NCBI RefSeq assembly: GCF_004402405.1
Contig: NZ_SOFE01000016.1
Location: 1-57,959, forward strand
Direction: 5' to 3'
Length of the DNA stretch: 57,959 nt
Source: Cryobacterium levicorallinum
Lineage (GTDB): Bacteria; Actinomycetota; Actinomycetes; Actinomycetales; Microbacteriaceae
Below, piece by piece: positions 43,258 to 52,014 of the stretch (positions within the stretch are counted from its first letter, which is position 1; every line of letters begins with the position of its first letter). The notes beneath the pieces were generated by a model. The model saw nothing but the letters and a program-made list of their open reading frames with translations. It was not told the DNA's origin and did no database searches. Position numbers and translations under genes: made by a program.

Positions 43258-44273
43258 TGACCCAGCACCCCCGCCGGCGTCGCATCATCGCCTACTCCGC
43301 TATCGGACTCTTCCTGCTCATCGACGCCGTGCTCATCACGAGCGCCCTCACCTCGACCTCGGTTGATGCTGCCGCCGACGCGTCTTCGGAGCCGACCGCC
43401 ACGGCATCCGCTTTTCCCGTGCCGAGCGCCACCCCGGCAGCCTCGCCAACGGCCGCGCCCACGGTGATGCCCCTGCCGGCCACCCGCCTGCTCTCCGCGG
43501 TGTCGGCTACCGCCGCCTGGCGTGCCAGCACCGGAACCTGCAGGGCCCCGGCCGCACCCGAACTCAGTACCGATTCCGGATCCAGCTGGACCGCCACCGA
43601 CGCCACCGGCCGCTCCGGAGTCACCGCCCTGCAGTCCATCGCGGCCCAGAGCGAATCGGTCGCCGAGTTCATCGGCCTCGACGACGACTGCGTCCCGCAG
43701 TTCGTCAAGACCTTCGTCGCCGGAGACAACTACTCCAGCTACCCCGACGAGCTCGACGACGCGTGGTACGTCGACCCGGCCGACCGCGCCGCCGTGCACG
43801 GACCAGACGGCCTGGCCTCGGCGCCGTGCGACGCGGTCGTCGCCCTCGCCGCGAGTCCGGCCGACGCTGACTCCGCCGCCGTTCTCTGCGCCGACTCACG
43901 CATCTTCGCCACAACGAATGCGGCCGCCTCCTGGTCAGCGCCCCTGACCGTCCCCGGAGTGCTCACCCTCACCGCGACCGACCGGGGTTACATCGCCTTG
44001 GCCGCGGGGGACCCGGCCGCCTCGTCGGCGGACTCCGGCTCGGTCGCGTGCCTCGGCCTTAGCGTCGTCGACGTCGGCGTGCTCGACCCTGCCACTGACC
44101 CTGCCGCCGAGACCGCTGCACTAAGCGCGAGCACCACTGGCTGCTACGCCACCGACGAAGCCCCCGCCGAGCTGGCCGCAAACATTGCGGTCGCATCCGC
44201 CGAGGACACCCTCTGGCTCTGGATCGGCGACCTCACCCTGCGCTCCACCGACGCCGGCCAGTCCTGGCTCTAG
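43257..44273 (+). CDS. Secreted or membrane-anchored Asp-box protein
   Basis: A 338-residue protein with an N-terminal signal-anchor (RRRRIIAYSAIGLFLLIDAVLITSAL), an Ala/Pro/Ser/Thr linker and an extracellular domain. Two Asp-box-like motifs are visible, STDSGSSW (near 104-111) and the C-terminal STDAGQSW, as found in beta-propellers of the sialidase/BNR type; a third, degenerate one is TTNAAASW. No catalytic assignment is possible. It overlaps the phosphatase gene by one base and so belongs to the BY-kinase/phosphatase operon, an unusual member for such operons. Confidence 0.75.
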   Translation: MTQHPRRRRIIAYSAIGLFLLIDAVLITSALTSTSVDAAADASSEPTATASAFPVPSATPAASPTAAPTVMPLPATRLLSAVSATAAWRASTGTCRAPAAPELSTDSGSSWTATDATGRSGVTALQSIAAQSESVAEFIGLDDDCVPQFVKTFVAGDNYSSYPDELDDAWYVDPADRAAVHGPDGLASAPCDAVVALAASPADADSAAVLCADSRIFATTNAAASWSAPLTVPGVLTLTATDRGYIALAAGDPAASSADSGSVACLGLSVVDVGVLDPATDPAAETAALSASTTGCYATDEAPAELAANIAVASAEDTLWLWIGDLTLRSTDAGQSWL

Positions 44274-44355
44274 TTGCCCCGAGTATGCGGCGCCCACTTC
44301 TCCACAGTTCCTAGAATCCCCAGCACACCCCTGCCAGCGGGACTAGTCTCACTCC

Positions 44356-44679
44356 ATGGACGACAACGTCTCGTGGCTGTTCGAGAAGCAAGACGTGGAA
44401 CGTCCGCGCCTCTGCCCGCAGTGCGGGGACGCCATGGAGGTTTCCTGGCACGGTGACGGCTATGACTACGGCTGCACGAATCTCGGCTGTACGCAGCTCT
44501 ACTTCGGCCCGCCCTATTCCGAGGCCGAGCTGGCCAGCGATGCTCCGCTCGAGCTGAGCCCGCCCAATTGCCCCCGCTGCCTGATGCGCATGGGGGCCGT
44601 TTCCGACGGAGAGACCTGGCGATTCGTCTGTCTCCAAAACGGATGCGACGGCATCTGGCCGCCCCGCGACTCCCGTTAG
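44356..44679 (+). CDS. Small double zinc-ribbon protein
   Basis: A 107-residue protein with two CxxC pairs each followed by a second pair: CPQC...CTNLGC and CPRC...CLQNGC. Spacing fits two zinc ribbons in tandem. It is acidic and ends in WPPRDSR. The ATG at 44356 has no strong ribosome site. It might bind nucleic acid or protein; nothing around it indicates which. Function not recognised. Confidence 0.7.
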   Translation: MDDNVSWLFEKQDVERPRLCPQCGDAMEVSWHGDGYDYGCTNLGCTQLYFGPPYSEAELASDAPLELSPPNCPRCLMRMGAVSDGETWRFVCLQNGCDGIWPPRDSR

Positions 44680-44689
44680 CGTCCTCTCC

Positions 44690-44893
44690 GGCTGGCCGCC
44701 CCGCCCCCGCGCTGGTCGAGGCCAGCGAGGCGGCAACAGTCGTCACGGCATCCGCTTCCATGTCGGAAAGGTAGATCAGAGTGCCGCTCGCGCTCACCGT
44801 CAAAGACGCTACCCGCGAAACGGCCGAACCGTCACCGACCGTGCCCGACAGCGTGACCGTGTGCTGCCCCGCCGAGAGCCCCGCCGACAGCAT
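44690..44893 (-). pseudogene. Remnant of a secreted-protein C-terminal region
   Basis: On the minus strand a short frame reads LSAGLSAGQHTVTLSGTVGD, then GSAVSRVASLTVSASGTLIYL, which looks like an Ig-like beta repeat of a surface protein. It begins without a promoter or start and runs into a dispersed-repeat fragment (CGCTGGTCGAGGCCAGC at 44710-44726), then antisense into the zinc-ribbon gene. I treat it as a gene fragment. The 432-bp gap to the acyltransferase gene otherwise shows nothing. Confidence 0.35.
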
Positions 44894-45111
44894 CGCCTCG
44901 GCAGACCGAGGTCAGGCCATTGAAATCGCTCCGCCGAGCCCCTAAAGTCGCGCGTCGGTTACAACCGGCTCAACTCACTGCTCGACGGTTCGGGGAAAGG
45001 GGTCAGAATACAAAATCTGCCCCAGGGTGGCGCGACCGTGCGGCTCGCCAGAAGAAGTTCAGCGAGCTGGAAGCGCGGAGCCCTAGGCTTCGCCAGGTGG
45101 ACAGTACAAGA

Positions 45112-46089
45112 ATGCGCTCGGCCGCGATCGATGGCTTGCGCGTTATCGGCATTGTGGCCATCGTGGCTGGGCACGTCTGGTCGGACCAGAGCAATGACAT
45201 CGCCCGCATGGGTCTCTACACCTGGCACGTTCCCGTGTTCTTCTTTCTCAGCGGATACCTCTGGGCCAACGAACGCACGCTGGGCGTCGAATTCCGCAAG
45301 CGGGTACGCACTCTGCTCGTGCCCTACGTCGCGTGGCTGCTCGCTATCGGCGCCGTCTACGGCACGTACCTCTGGGCAAACGGGCAGGCTCTGCAGGTAG
45401 GCAACGTGTTGCTCGGCGGTTCCTACATGGGCGCACCATTCTTCGCCTTCTGGTTCGTTACCGCGCTCTTTGGCGCCTGCCTGTTGCTTCGTGCACTGCA
45501 GCGCTTTCCCGTCTGGCTACCCTGGGCGGTTGCCGGTGCCGGGTTGACCGTCGCCTACCTCGCCCCCGACGCGTTGACCGCCGTCCCCTTCTCGCTGGGC
45601 GTTGCCGTGCCCGCCGTGATCTTCATCCTCGCGGGCATTTCCTTTCGCCGGATCGCCCCGCGGCTCAAGTCGAGGGGCTGGGTTTCAGTGGCCCTCCTGG
45701 CCGGCTCAGCAGCCCTCATCGTCACCGGCCTCTCGCAGCCACTAGACATGAAGCAGGGTGATTTTGGCACTCCTGTCGTGAGCGTCGTGGTTGCCAGCGC
45801 CATCTCTGCAGGTCTCGTCCTCTTATTTCAAAGGGTGTTTGCTTCCATCAGGCCACGGGTTGCCGGAGCTGTTACGCGGGCGGCCACCGTCGGGCTCGCG
45901 GTTGTGCTGACCCACAGTGCATTCATTTTGTTGTTCAGCGCGTTCCCAATCGACCTACCCGCGGTAGTGGTCTTCCTCATCGTTCTCGTGGTTTCGTGGA
46001 CACTCGCGTACTTCATTAGTCGAATGCCGCTCGGTAGCGTCTTCACCGGTTCTGCCGCGACTCCCGCCCGACGACCGAGCGACAGGTGA
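45112..46089 (+). CDS. Acyltransferase-3 family membrane protein
   Basis: About 325 residues with ten predicted membrane helices. The family start AIDGLRVIGIVAIVAGHVW contains the catalytic-type histidine, followed by WHVPVFFFLSGYLW and FRKRVRTLLVPYVAW. Such proteins O-acetylate or otherwise acylate surface glycans. The ATG at 45112 is used; GTG at 45097 in the same frame is possible and longer upstream extensions lack family residues. It is near but not joined to the exopolysaccharide cassette, so a role in modifying that glycan is possible but unproven. Confidence 0.85.
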   Translation: MRSAAIDGLRVIGIVAIVAGHVWSDQSNDIARMGLYTWHVPVFFFLSGYLWANERTLGVEFRKRVRTLLVPYVAWLLAIGAVYGTYLWANGQALQVGNVLLGGSYMGAPFFAFWFVTALFGACLLLRALQRFPVWLPWAVAGAGLTVAYLAPDALTAVPFSLGVAVPAVIFILAGISFRRIAPRLKSRGWVSVALLAGSAALIVTGLSQPLDMKQGDFGTPVVSVVVASAISAGLVLLFQRVFASIRPRVAGAVTRAATVGLAVVLTHSAFILLFSAFPIDLPAVVVFLIVLVVSWTLAYFISRMPLGSVFTGSAATPARRPSDR

Positions 46090-46820
46090 GTGCTACTACG
46101 ATTTGGTAGTACCACGCGGCTATTACGAAATCGTATTACTTTGGTGGGGCCGCCAATAGGAATCGTCGTCGTGTGGCTGGATGCCCCAACGGCCCGACCA
46201 TCCAGGAGGTTTTGGCTGAAGCGTAAGACCTCATCTTGCAGTGTGGGCTCCGCCGAAGCGTGCAAGCTCCACCGCCTCAACCCCAAGGTTCATCGTCGTG
46301 CTCGCAAATTCCGCTGGTCGAGCTTGCCGAGACCGCCATCGACCACCGTGACTATGCCTGCGAAACGCGACACCTTCCTCCGCTCGAGATCGTCAAAGAC
46401 GCAGCCGTCAAACGTGGCAGTTTGACGGGTTGTCCCAAGGCCGGTATCGCAACGGGCCTCCGTGCCTCTACTGCTTAGACGCCTGCGGTGGTACTGCGGG
46501 CTACGACATAGCTAACGAAGCCGAAGACTGTAAATTCGAGCCTTCCGAAAGCGGGGAAGTGCGGCACCCCTTTTGATGACTCGGTCTCGCACCGTCGCGA
46601 TAACGGTCAACGCGCACCCGCGTCGCAATAGGCGGTCCGAGCGGAATCAGAGCGGATGCCGCAGCTCCGACGATGCCGCCACCACCCGCTGGTCGAGGCG
46701 CGAGGTACCAGCGATCGACGTCGGGGCAGCAACATGGCTGCCGTCAACCATCCTCATGCGGGCCCTCATTTCAAGCGGATACTCACGACGTGGGCATGCT
46801 TCCTCCGGCGATGTACGCGC
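46090..46820. other. Gene-poor stretch with repeat copies
   Basis: No frame here has convincing coding character. Visible are a hairpin TACTAC-GATTTG-GTAGTA close after the acyltransferase stop (about 46092-46112), a full dispersed-repeat copy at 46312-46366 and a partial copy at about 46687-46722 (CGCTGGTCGAGGCGCG). It borders an integrase remnant and probably represents decayed mobile DNA. Confidence 0.5.
46312..46366. repeat. Dispersed TGGTCGAGC repeat
   Basis: CCGCTGGTCGAGCTTGCCGA followed by GACCGCCATCGACCA and TGCCTGCGAAAC matches the copies at 3311, 55597 and 55759. Confidence 0.75.
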
Positions 46821-47198
46821 TCACCGGGTACGCGGCGTGCCGGTCCAGGTTTTGGCGGCCCCGGCCCCGGCCATAGCGTCATGGCGCGTCGTGATGCGTG
46901 GGTCGCTGTGTCGGGCGAATATTTGTACATCGCGCAGTGGTGCGCCGGCGTCGAGCGCGGCCGTGATGGTGGCGTGCCGCATCGGGTGCGGGTGGGTTCC
47001 GGCTGGAAGGCCAGCTCGCTTGACGGGGATCTTGCAGCGGCCGTCCGCGCTGCGCCGGTTCTGTGCCGTGCCGCGCTTGGTGAGCACCACGGGGCCGGTC
47101 GTCCGGTCGCTGGCGGCTGCGAGGAGGGCGCGCAGCACCGGCTCCGATAGTGGCATCGTCGCGTCCTTGTTGCCTTTGCCCGTGAGTCGAAGATACAC
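46821..47198 (-). pseudogene. Tyrosine recombinase C-terminal remnant
   Basis: The frame reads VYLRLTGKGNKDATMPLSEP, PHPMRHATITAALDAG and FARHSDPRITTRHDAMAG. These are the catalytic-domain blocks of phage-type integrases: the Lys loop, HxxR and the H/W region. The first arginine block and the whole N-terminal half are absent, and the catalytic tyrosine position (TTRYD in relatives) is histidine. It is a dead fragment about 125 codons long. It abuts the 3' end of the DUF4143 fragment, which points to deletion or recombination at this spot. Confidence 0.8.
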
Positions 47199-47205
47199 AG
47201 CTGGA

Positions 47206-48015
47206 TTAGGGTCCGAGCAGCGCCAGTGGCATGACGGCAACGCCGTCCTGCCGTTGGTACGCGTGTGAACCGGTGTAAATGAGCACCATGTCGGTGAGGT
47301 CTTCTCCGAGTTGCTCTTTGAGCCACAGAAGGTGGCGTACGTCGCTGCTGTCTGGGGCGCCGGTCAGTTTTACTTCTACAGCGATATTGGTTTCGTCATT
47401 TCGGTGAAGCAGGAAGTCTATTTCGTGGTCTCTGCGTGATGTGCGGATGTGTTCGACAACGGCTTCTGCGGCTTGCGCATAGGTCTGCAGACTGAGTGCG
47501 ACGAGCGCCTCAAATAGGGCGCCCAGCGCCGTTCTGTCCTGAGGCCCGAGCATCTTGGTCCTCGCACCAGCCAATAGCCGCGGCTCATCGAGACCGAGAA
47601 GGCGCGCGGAAAGCGCTGGGTCGGCCAGAAAGTGCTTAGGGGACAAGCTCAGCCGTGCAAAGTCGTTGCCTGGATGCCACGCGGGTACTGGATCGAGGAG
47701 CCACAGCTGAGTGAGGGCATCACGATATCGCTCAGTCGTCGATCGTGCGGGAACATCGCTGCCAGAGGAGGCAGCTTGGGCAATAGTGGTGCTGGTTGCC
47801 GTGGAGCCGGTCGCTGCGGCGTATGCCGCCATCCAAGACTTCAGCTGCGCCGGTTGCCTGCGCAGCATCCCCTCGTCCACGACCTCGTGCTCTACGACGA
47901 GTTGGACGTAGCCGTCGAGGCGAAGACGCCGTGCGCGACCGGGCAACGATCGAATTCCCGGAAAGCCGGAGGCCACAATCTCCTGCACGTACCCTTCCAG
48001 GTCGATCTCGGTCTC
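47206..48015 (-). pseudogene. Truncated DUF4143 ATPase, ATPase domain missing
   Basis: About 270 codons of a DUF4143-type protein: DLEGYVQEIVASGFPGIR, TTERYRDALTQLWLLDPVPAW, then RRDHEIDFLLHRNDETNIAVEVKLT, a PD-(D/E)xK-like end domain, and MVLIYTGSHAYQR. The N-terminal AAA ATPase part that relatives have is missing; upstream sequence is a dispersed-repeat fragment (48038-48068) and the GntR leader. No plausible start lies at the junction. It differs from the intact DUF4143 protein at 54039, so it is not a recent copy of that gene. Confidence 0.75.
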
Positions 48016-48037
48016 GCCGACGCCCGCCGCACCCACC

Positions 48038-48068
48038 CCGCTGGTCGAGGCCAGCCTTGAATCGAGGG
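48038..48068. repeat. Partial dispersed repeat at a deletion junction
   Basis: CCGCTGGTCGAGGCCAGCC followed by TTGAATCGAGG is a half copy of the dispersed element. It sits exactly where the DUF4143 homology ends, so recombination between copies may have removed the ATPase domain. Confidence 0.5.
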
Positions 48069-48160
48069 AGCAAGCTCGCGCCGCGATCGACGCGCAATCA
48101 GGGGGCTCGATACACTGAACCGAGAGTCCGACGCCGCGCCGGGACGAAGGAATAGGTTTC

Positions 48161-48865
48161 ATGAGTCGAATATCGCTGGTCGATGACCTGGTGGAGAGTC
48201 TCCTCGACCGGATTCTGCGGGGGGTGTTCGCGGCGCATGAGATGCTTCCTCCGGAGGCGGTTCTGGCCGAGGAAGCCGGCGTCAGCCGCCTGACGGCCCG
48301 CGAGGCGATCAAGACCCTTCAGGCACAGAAGATTGTCTCGGTCCGGCGTGGGCTGGGCACCTTTGTCAACCCACCTTCGGACTGGTCGAGCCTCGACGCG
48401 ATCCTGCGCGCCGCCGCGCACGACCTGGGCAGTTCCGAGGTGCCGCTGCGGCTGCTCGAGGTGCGGCGCATGGTGGAAACCGGCTCGGCCGAGCTGGCAG
48501 CGCGCAACCACCAGGACAGCGACCTCGTGTCGCTCGATGCGACGATCGCCGAAATGGAAGCCGCTTACGTGGACGGCGACCTCGAACGCCTCACCCGGAA
48601 CGATCTCGCGTTCCATGACATCATCCTCGCGGCCAGCGGCAACCCCTTCGTGCCCGCTCTGATGGGACAACTCGGCCAGCTGCTCTATACGCTGCGGCGG
48701 GAAACATCCGCTTTCACTGAGGTGCAGGAACACGCCATCGCGCATCACAAAATCGTGCGCTCGGCAATTGCGAGCCGCAACCCCGATGAGGCGCGCCGCG
48801 CCATGGAAGCGCATATTCAGCAGACCTTTGCGGACTACGAGAACTTCATCCAAGCGCAGTCCTAA
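48161..48865 (+). CDS. GntR/FadR-family transcriptional regulator
   Basis: A 234-residue regulator. The winged helix (about 5-72) shows LPPEAVLAEEAGVSRLTAREAIKTLQAQKIVSVRRGLGTFV, and an FCD effector domain follows (about 92-225) with the histidine/aspartate metal-site pattern NDLAFHDII, and AHHKIVRSAI. The ATG at 48161 is clear. An imperfect palindrome sits between this gene and the downstream dehydrogenase gene, a natural operator. It probably senses the organic acid degraded by the following enzymes. Confidence 0.92.
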   Translation: MSRISLVDDLVESLLDRILRGVFAAHEMLPPEAVLAEEAGVSRLTAREAIKTLQAQKIVSVRRGLGTFVNPPSDWSSLDAILRAAAHDLGSSEVPLRLLEVRRMVETGSAELAARNHQDSDLVSLDATIAEMEAAYVDGDLERLTRNDLAFHDIILAASGNPFVPALMGQLGQLLYTLRRETSAFTEVQEHAIAHHKIVRSAIASRNPDEARRAMEAHIQQTFADYENFIQAQS

Positions 48866-48867
48866 CT

Positions 48868-48889
48868 AGACATCAGACGTCAGATATCT
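48868..48889. promoter_or_regulatory. Candidate GntR-family operator
   Basis: AGACATCAGACGTCAGATATCT is an imperfect palindrome centred on GACGTC; 18 of 22 positions obey the symmetry. It lies 57 bp before the dehydrogenase start and 3 bp after the regulator stop. GntR/FadR proteins bind palindromes of about this size. Confidence 0.5.
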
Positions 48890-48945
48890 ATTAGGCTGGT
48901 GGTGCGGTCCACACAGAAGTGGGCCCTCGACCGAAGGAATGACCC

Positions 48946-49719
48946 GTGAGCGACATTACTTTTCCCACCGACCGCACCGCAGTCTTGACCGGTGCCGCCT
49001 CCGAACGCGGAATCGGCCGGGCAACGGCCGACAAGCTTGCCTCGCTCGGCTGGTCGATTGCCATCGTCGACATTGACGGCGATGCTGCGCGAGAGGCGGC
49101 CGCCGCGATTACGGCGGCTCGCGGTATCCGTGCGATTGGCGTCGCTGCCGATGTCTCGGACAAGGACTCGGTCAACGCGGCCATCTCCAAAATCGAGGCC
49201 GCGATGCCGCCGATCGTGGGCCTCGTGAATCTCGCCGGAATCAGCTCGCCCACCGAATTCATGAATGAAACCGTTGAGGCCTGGGACCGCGTCTTCGCGA
49301 TCAACATGCGCGGCTCGTTCCTGGTCTCTCAGCGCGTGCTCGCCGGCATGATCGAGCGTCAGCTCGGCCGCATCGTGAGCATCTCCTCCATCTCCGCCCA
49401 GCGCGGTGGCGGCACCTACTCCAAGGTCGCCTACAGCGCTTCCAAGGCGGCCATCATCGGCTTCACACGCGCCCTGGCCCGCGAAATGGGCCAGCACAAC
49501 ATCACCGTGAACGCCGTGGCTCCCGGCCCGATCGACACCGACATCATGGGCGGCACCCTCTCGGACGAGCGCAAAAACGCTATGTCCGCCGATATTCTCA
49601 TGGGACGCGTCGGCACCCGCGACGACGTCGCCGCGCTTATCGCCTTTCTGTTGAGTGCAGACGCCGGCTACATCACCGCAGCGACCTACGACATCAACGG
49701 TGGGCTGCAGGTTTCATGA
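48946..49719 (+). CDS. SDR-family dehydrogenase
   Basis: A 257-residue short-chain dehydrogenase/reductase. It has the cofactor motif TGAASERGIGRATA (with a two-residue insertion relative to TGxxxGIG), an acidic DIDGD after beta-2 that favours NAD, the NLAGIS motif, catalytic Ser in ISSISAQ and YSASK. The GTG start at 48946 has GAAGGA upstream. Its stop overlaps the DUF1537 kinase start by four bases. By context it likely oxidises a sugar acid before phosphorylation; the exact substrate is unknown. Confidence 0.9.
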   Translation: MSDITFPTDRTAVLTGAASERGIGRATADKLASLGWSIAIVDIDGDAAREAAAAITAARGIRAIGVAADVSDKDSVNAAISKIEAAMPPIVGLVNLAGISSPTEFMNETVEAWDRVFAINMRGSFLVSQRVLAGMIERQLGRIVSISSISAQRGGGTYSKVAYSASKAAIIGFTRALAREMGQHNITVNAVAPGPIDTDIMGGTLSDERKNAMSADILMGRVGTRDDVAALIAFLLSADAGYITAATYDINGGLQVS

Positions 49720-51173
49720 GCCCCACCGACGACGCAGGGCGGATGCTCGCCCGGGAGCTGCTGGCGGGGTTCCCCGCTGAAGTGGAAGTGCTGGCTCAGG
49801 ATGTCGCCGCCGCGGTGGCCGCAACCGGTCGCGTTCTGATCGTGCTCGATGACGACCCCACCGGAACCCAGTCGGTAGCCGACCTGCCGGTCCTCACCCA
49901 CTGGGAGCCCTCGGACTTTCGCTGGGCGCTCGGCCTGGGGGCGCCGGCGATCTATGTGCTCACCAATACGCGCAGCCTCGAACCCAACGCGGCCGCCGAG
50001 CGCAACCGCCAGGTCGTCACCAATGCGCTCGCCGCTGCCGACGGGGTTGCGCTGGCTTTCGTCAGCCGGGGGGATTCAACCCTGCGTGGTCACTTTCCGC
50101 TCGAACCCGACGTCATCGCCGAGACGCTGCGCAGCCGTGCCGGGGTGCAGACCGATGGCGTGGTGATCGTCCCCGCCTTTCCTGATGCCGGGCGGGTGAC
50201 CATCGGCGGGGTGCACTACATGCGCTCCGCGGCCGACGAGCTCACTCCCATCGCCGACACCGAGTTCGCCCGGGACGCAACGTTCGCCTTCGCGCACTCG
50301 CGCCTGGCCGACTACGTCGATGAAAAAAGCGGCGGACGGCTGCCGGCGTCGGCCGTCATCGGCATCGACTTGGCGATCCTGCGCGCCGGGCCCGGAGCGA
50401 TCGCAGCCGCGATCGAGCCCGCCACCGATGCAACCCCGATCGTCGTCGACGCGGCCACCGAAAATGACCTGCGCCTGCTGGCCCTCGGCCTTGACGAAGC
50501 AGAGCGCCGCGGCAAACGACTGATCTACCGGGTGGGTCCGCCGTTTGTGCGGGCGCGCATCGGCCAGGACGTACGCCAACCGCTCAGCGCAGCGGATGCC
50601 TTCGGCGACACCGTTCCGGCCCGCGCGGGCGGCCTGATCGTCGTGGGCTCGCATGTAGCCATGACCACTCGCCAGCTCGACGCCCTCACGAGCGCGCACT
50701 CGGCGGCCCAGGTGGTTGAGATCGACGTTGCCGGGCTCCTCTCGCCCGATTCGCCGGCCGACCTGCGTGTAGTTGTCGACCGTGTGGTCGACGCCCTTGC
50801 TTGCGCCGACGTCATTCTGCAGACCAGCCGGGTGCTGGTGAGCTCGACCGACCCGGCCGACAGTCTGCAAATCGCCCGAACAGTCTCCGCCGCGGTTGTC
50901 GAGGTCGTGAAAGGAGTGGTTGCGCGCATCCGTCCGCGGTTCGTTATCGCCAAGGGCGGTATCACCTCCTCGGATGTCGCCGCGCTCGGCCTGCAGATTC
51001 GCCACGCGATCGTGCGCGGGCCCATGTTGCCTGGCATCGTCTCGCTCTGGCAGCCGGTGAACGGGCCAGCGGCCGGCATCCCCTACATCGTGTTTGCGGG
51101 CAACGTCGGCGACGATGAATCGCTCCTCGCCGTCGTGCGCACACTCAGCGCGTTTGGTGTGGCACCGGAGTAG
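49716..51173 (+). CDS. Four-carbon acid sugar kinase (DUF1537/OtnK family)
   Basis: A 485-residue kinase of the family that phosphorylates 3-oxo-tetronates in threonate/erythronate breakdown. Visible are VLIVLDDDPTGTQSVADLPV at the N-terminal substrate domain, TNTRSL, SRGDSTLRGHFPLE, VVIVPAFPDAGRVTIGG and the C-terminal nucleotide domain with GGITSSDVA and FAGNVGDDESLL. Length and motifs fit. It is coupled to the upstream dehydrogenase. The isomerase and aldolase genes that normally complete the pathway are not in the window. Confidence 0.9.
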   Translation: MSPTDDAGRMLARELLAGFPAEVEVLAQDVAAAVAATGRVLIVLDDDPTGTQSVADLPVLTHWEPSDFRWALGLGAPAIYVLTNTRSLEPNAAAERNRQVVTNALAAADGVALAFVSRGDSTLRGHFPLEPDVIAETLRSRAGVQTDGVVIVPAFPDAGRVTIGGVHYMRSAADELTPIADTEFARDATFAFAHSRLADYVDEKSGGRLPASAVIGIDLAILRAGPGAIAAAIEPATDATPIVVDAATENDLRLLALGLDEAERRGKRLIYRVGPPFVRARIGQDVRQPLSAADAFGDTVPARAGGLIVVGSHVAMTTRQLDALTSAHSAAQVVEIDVAGLLSPDSPADLRVVVDRVVDALACADVILQTSRVLVSSTDPADSLQIARTVSAAVVEVVKGVVARIRPRFVIAKGGITSSDVAALGLQIRHAIVRGPMLPGIVSLWQPVNGPAAGIPYIVFAGNVGDDESLLAVVRTLSAFGVAPE

Positions 51174-51184
51174 TCCCGCTTCGA

Positions 51185-52009
51185 TCAGCGCGGCTCGGCG
51201 CCCACCTTGACCGAGATGACGGCGACACCCTCCGACCGGTAACGGTCGAGGATGTCGTCGTCGACCTCGTTAGTGATCAGGGTCCACCCGTGCGGCAGTG
51301 GCGCCCAGGCCGGTACCGCGCCGCGGGCGAGCTTGCTCGCATCGGCCAGAACGACGACGCGGCGCGCGCGGCGGGCCGCGGTGTCCTTAACCTGAGCCTC
51401 AGACAGGGTCGGCTCGCCGACGCCATCGACGGGGTCAACGGCGTCGACCCCGAGAAAGGCGACGTCCACCATGTAGCGACCGAGGGCGAGATCTGCGAGT
51501 GGCCCCACGAGCCCGTGGCTGGTGCGGGCGACCCGGCCGCCGGTGACGACGACATCGACGCCGGGAGCGGATGCGAGATACAGCGCGCTATCGAGACTTC
51601 GGGTGACCACGGTGAGGCCCTCAGTGTGCCAGAGCTGCCGAGCGACTTCCCCGCAGGTAGACCCGGCATCGAGAAAGATGGTGGCGCCTGGCGGCACGAG
51701 TTCGACGGCGCGGGCAGCAATCGCTACTTTTGCCGCGTGCTCGACGGTGACGCGGTCGCTGAGTTCACGCTCTCTAAACGGCGGGGCAGAGCTGGCGCCG
51801 CCGTAGGTGCGGGTGATGTCCCCGGTGGTGTTGAGGTGGGCCAGGTCGCGCCGCACGGTGGACCGTGAGATCTGGAGTGCGGTCGCGAGCTCGTCCACCC
51901 CCGTCGATCCGGCGCGCACCAGAGCGAGGAGTCGTTCATGCCTCGCCCTGGTGCCGCGTCGGTAATCGGTCGGCGCCGGGGCATCCGTTTTGCTGGGCCT
52001 GGTCGCCAT
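51185..52009 (-). CDS. DeoR-family transcriptional regulator
   Basis: A 274-residue repressor-type protein with an N-terminal helix-turn-helix (STGVDELATALQISRSTVRRDLAHL) and a ribose-isomerase-like sensor domain (FLDAGSTCGEVARQL, VVTRSLDSALYLA, VVVTGGRV, FLGVDAVDP, VLADASKLARGA). The stop is 11 bp from the convergent kinase gene. It is downstream of the GntP permease gene by 5 bp, so both are one operon. It probably responds to a phosphorylated sugar-acid intermediate. Confidence 0.92.
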   Translation of the reverse strand: MATRPSKTDAPAPTDYRRGTRARHERLLALVRAGSTGVDELATALQISRSTVRRDLAHLNTTGDITRTYGGASSAPPFRERELSDRVTVEHAAKVAIAARAVELVPPGATIFLDAGSTCGEVARQLWHTEGLTVVTRSLDSALYLASAPGVDVVVTGGRVARTSHGLVGPLADLALGRYMVDVAFLGVDAVDPVDGVGEPTLSEAQVKDTAARRARRVVVLADASKLARGAVPAWAPLPHGWTLITNEVDDDILDRYRSEGVAVISVKVGAEPR

Positions 52010-52014
52010 GAGCG

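Noticed and set aside
44270..44893. Full-length minus-strand protein of 207 codons
   Set aside because: Beyond the Ig-like fragment it is only the antisense of the zinc-ribbon gene.
46573..47268. Plus-strand 231-codon ORF
   Set aside because: It is antisense to the integrase remnant, which gives clear recombinase motifs on the minus strand.
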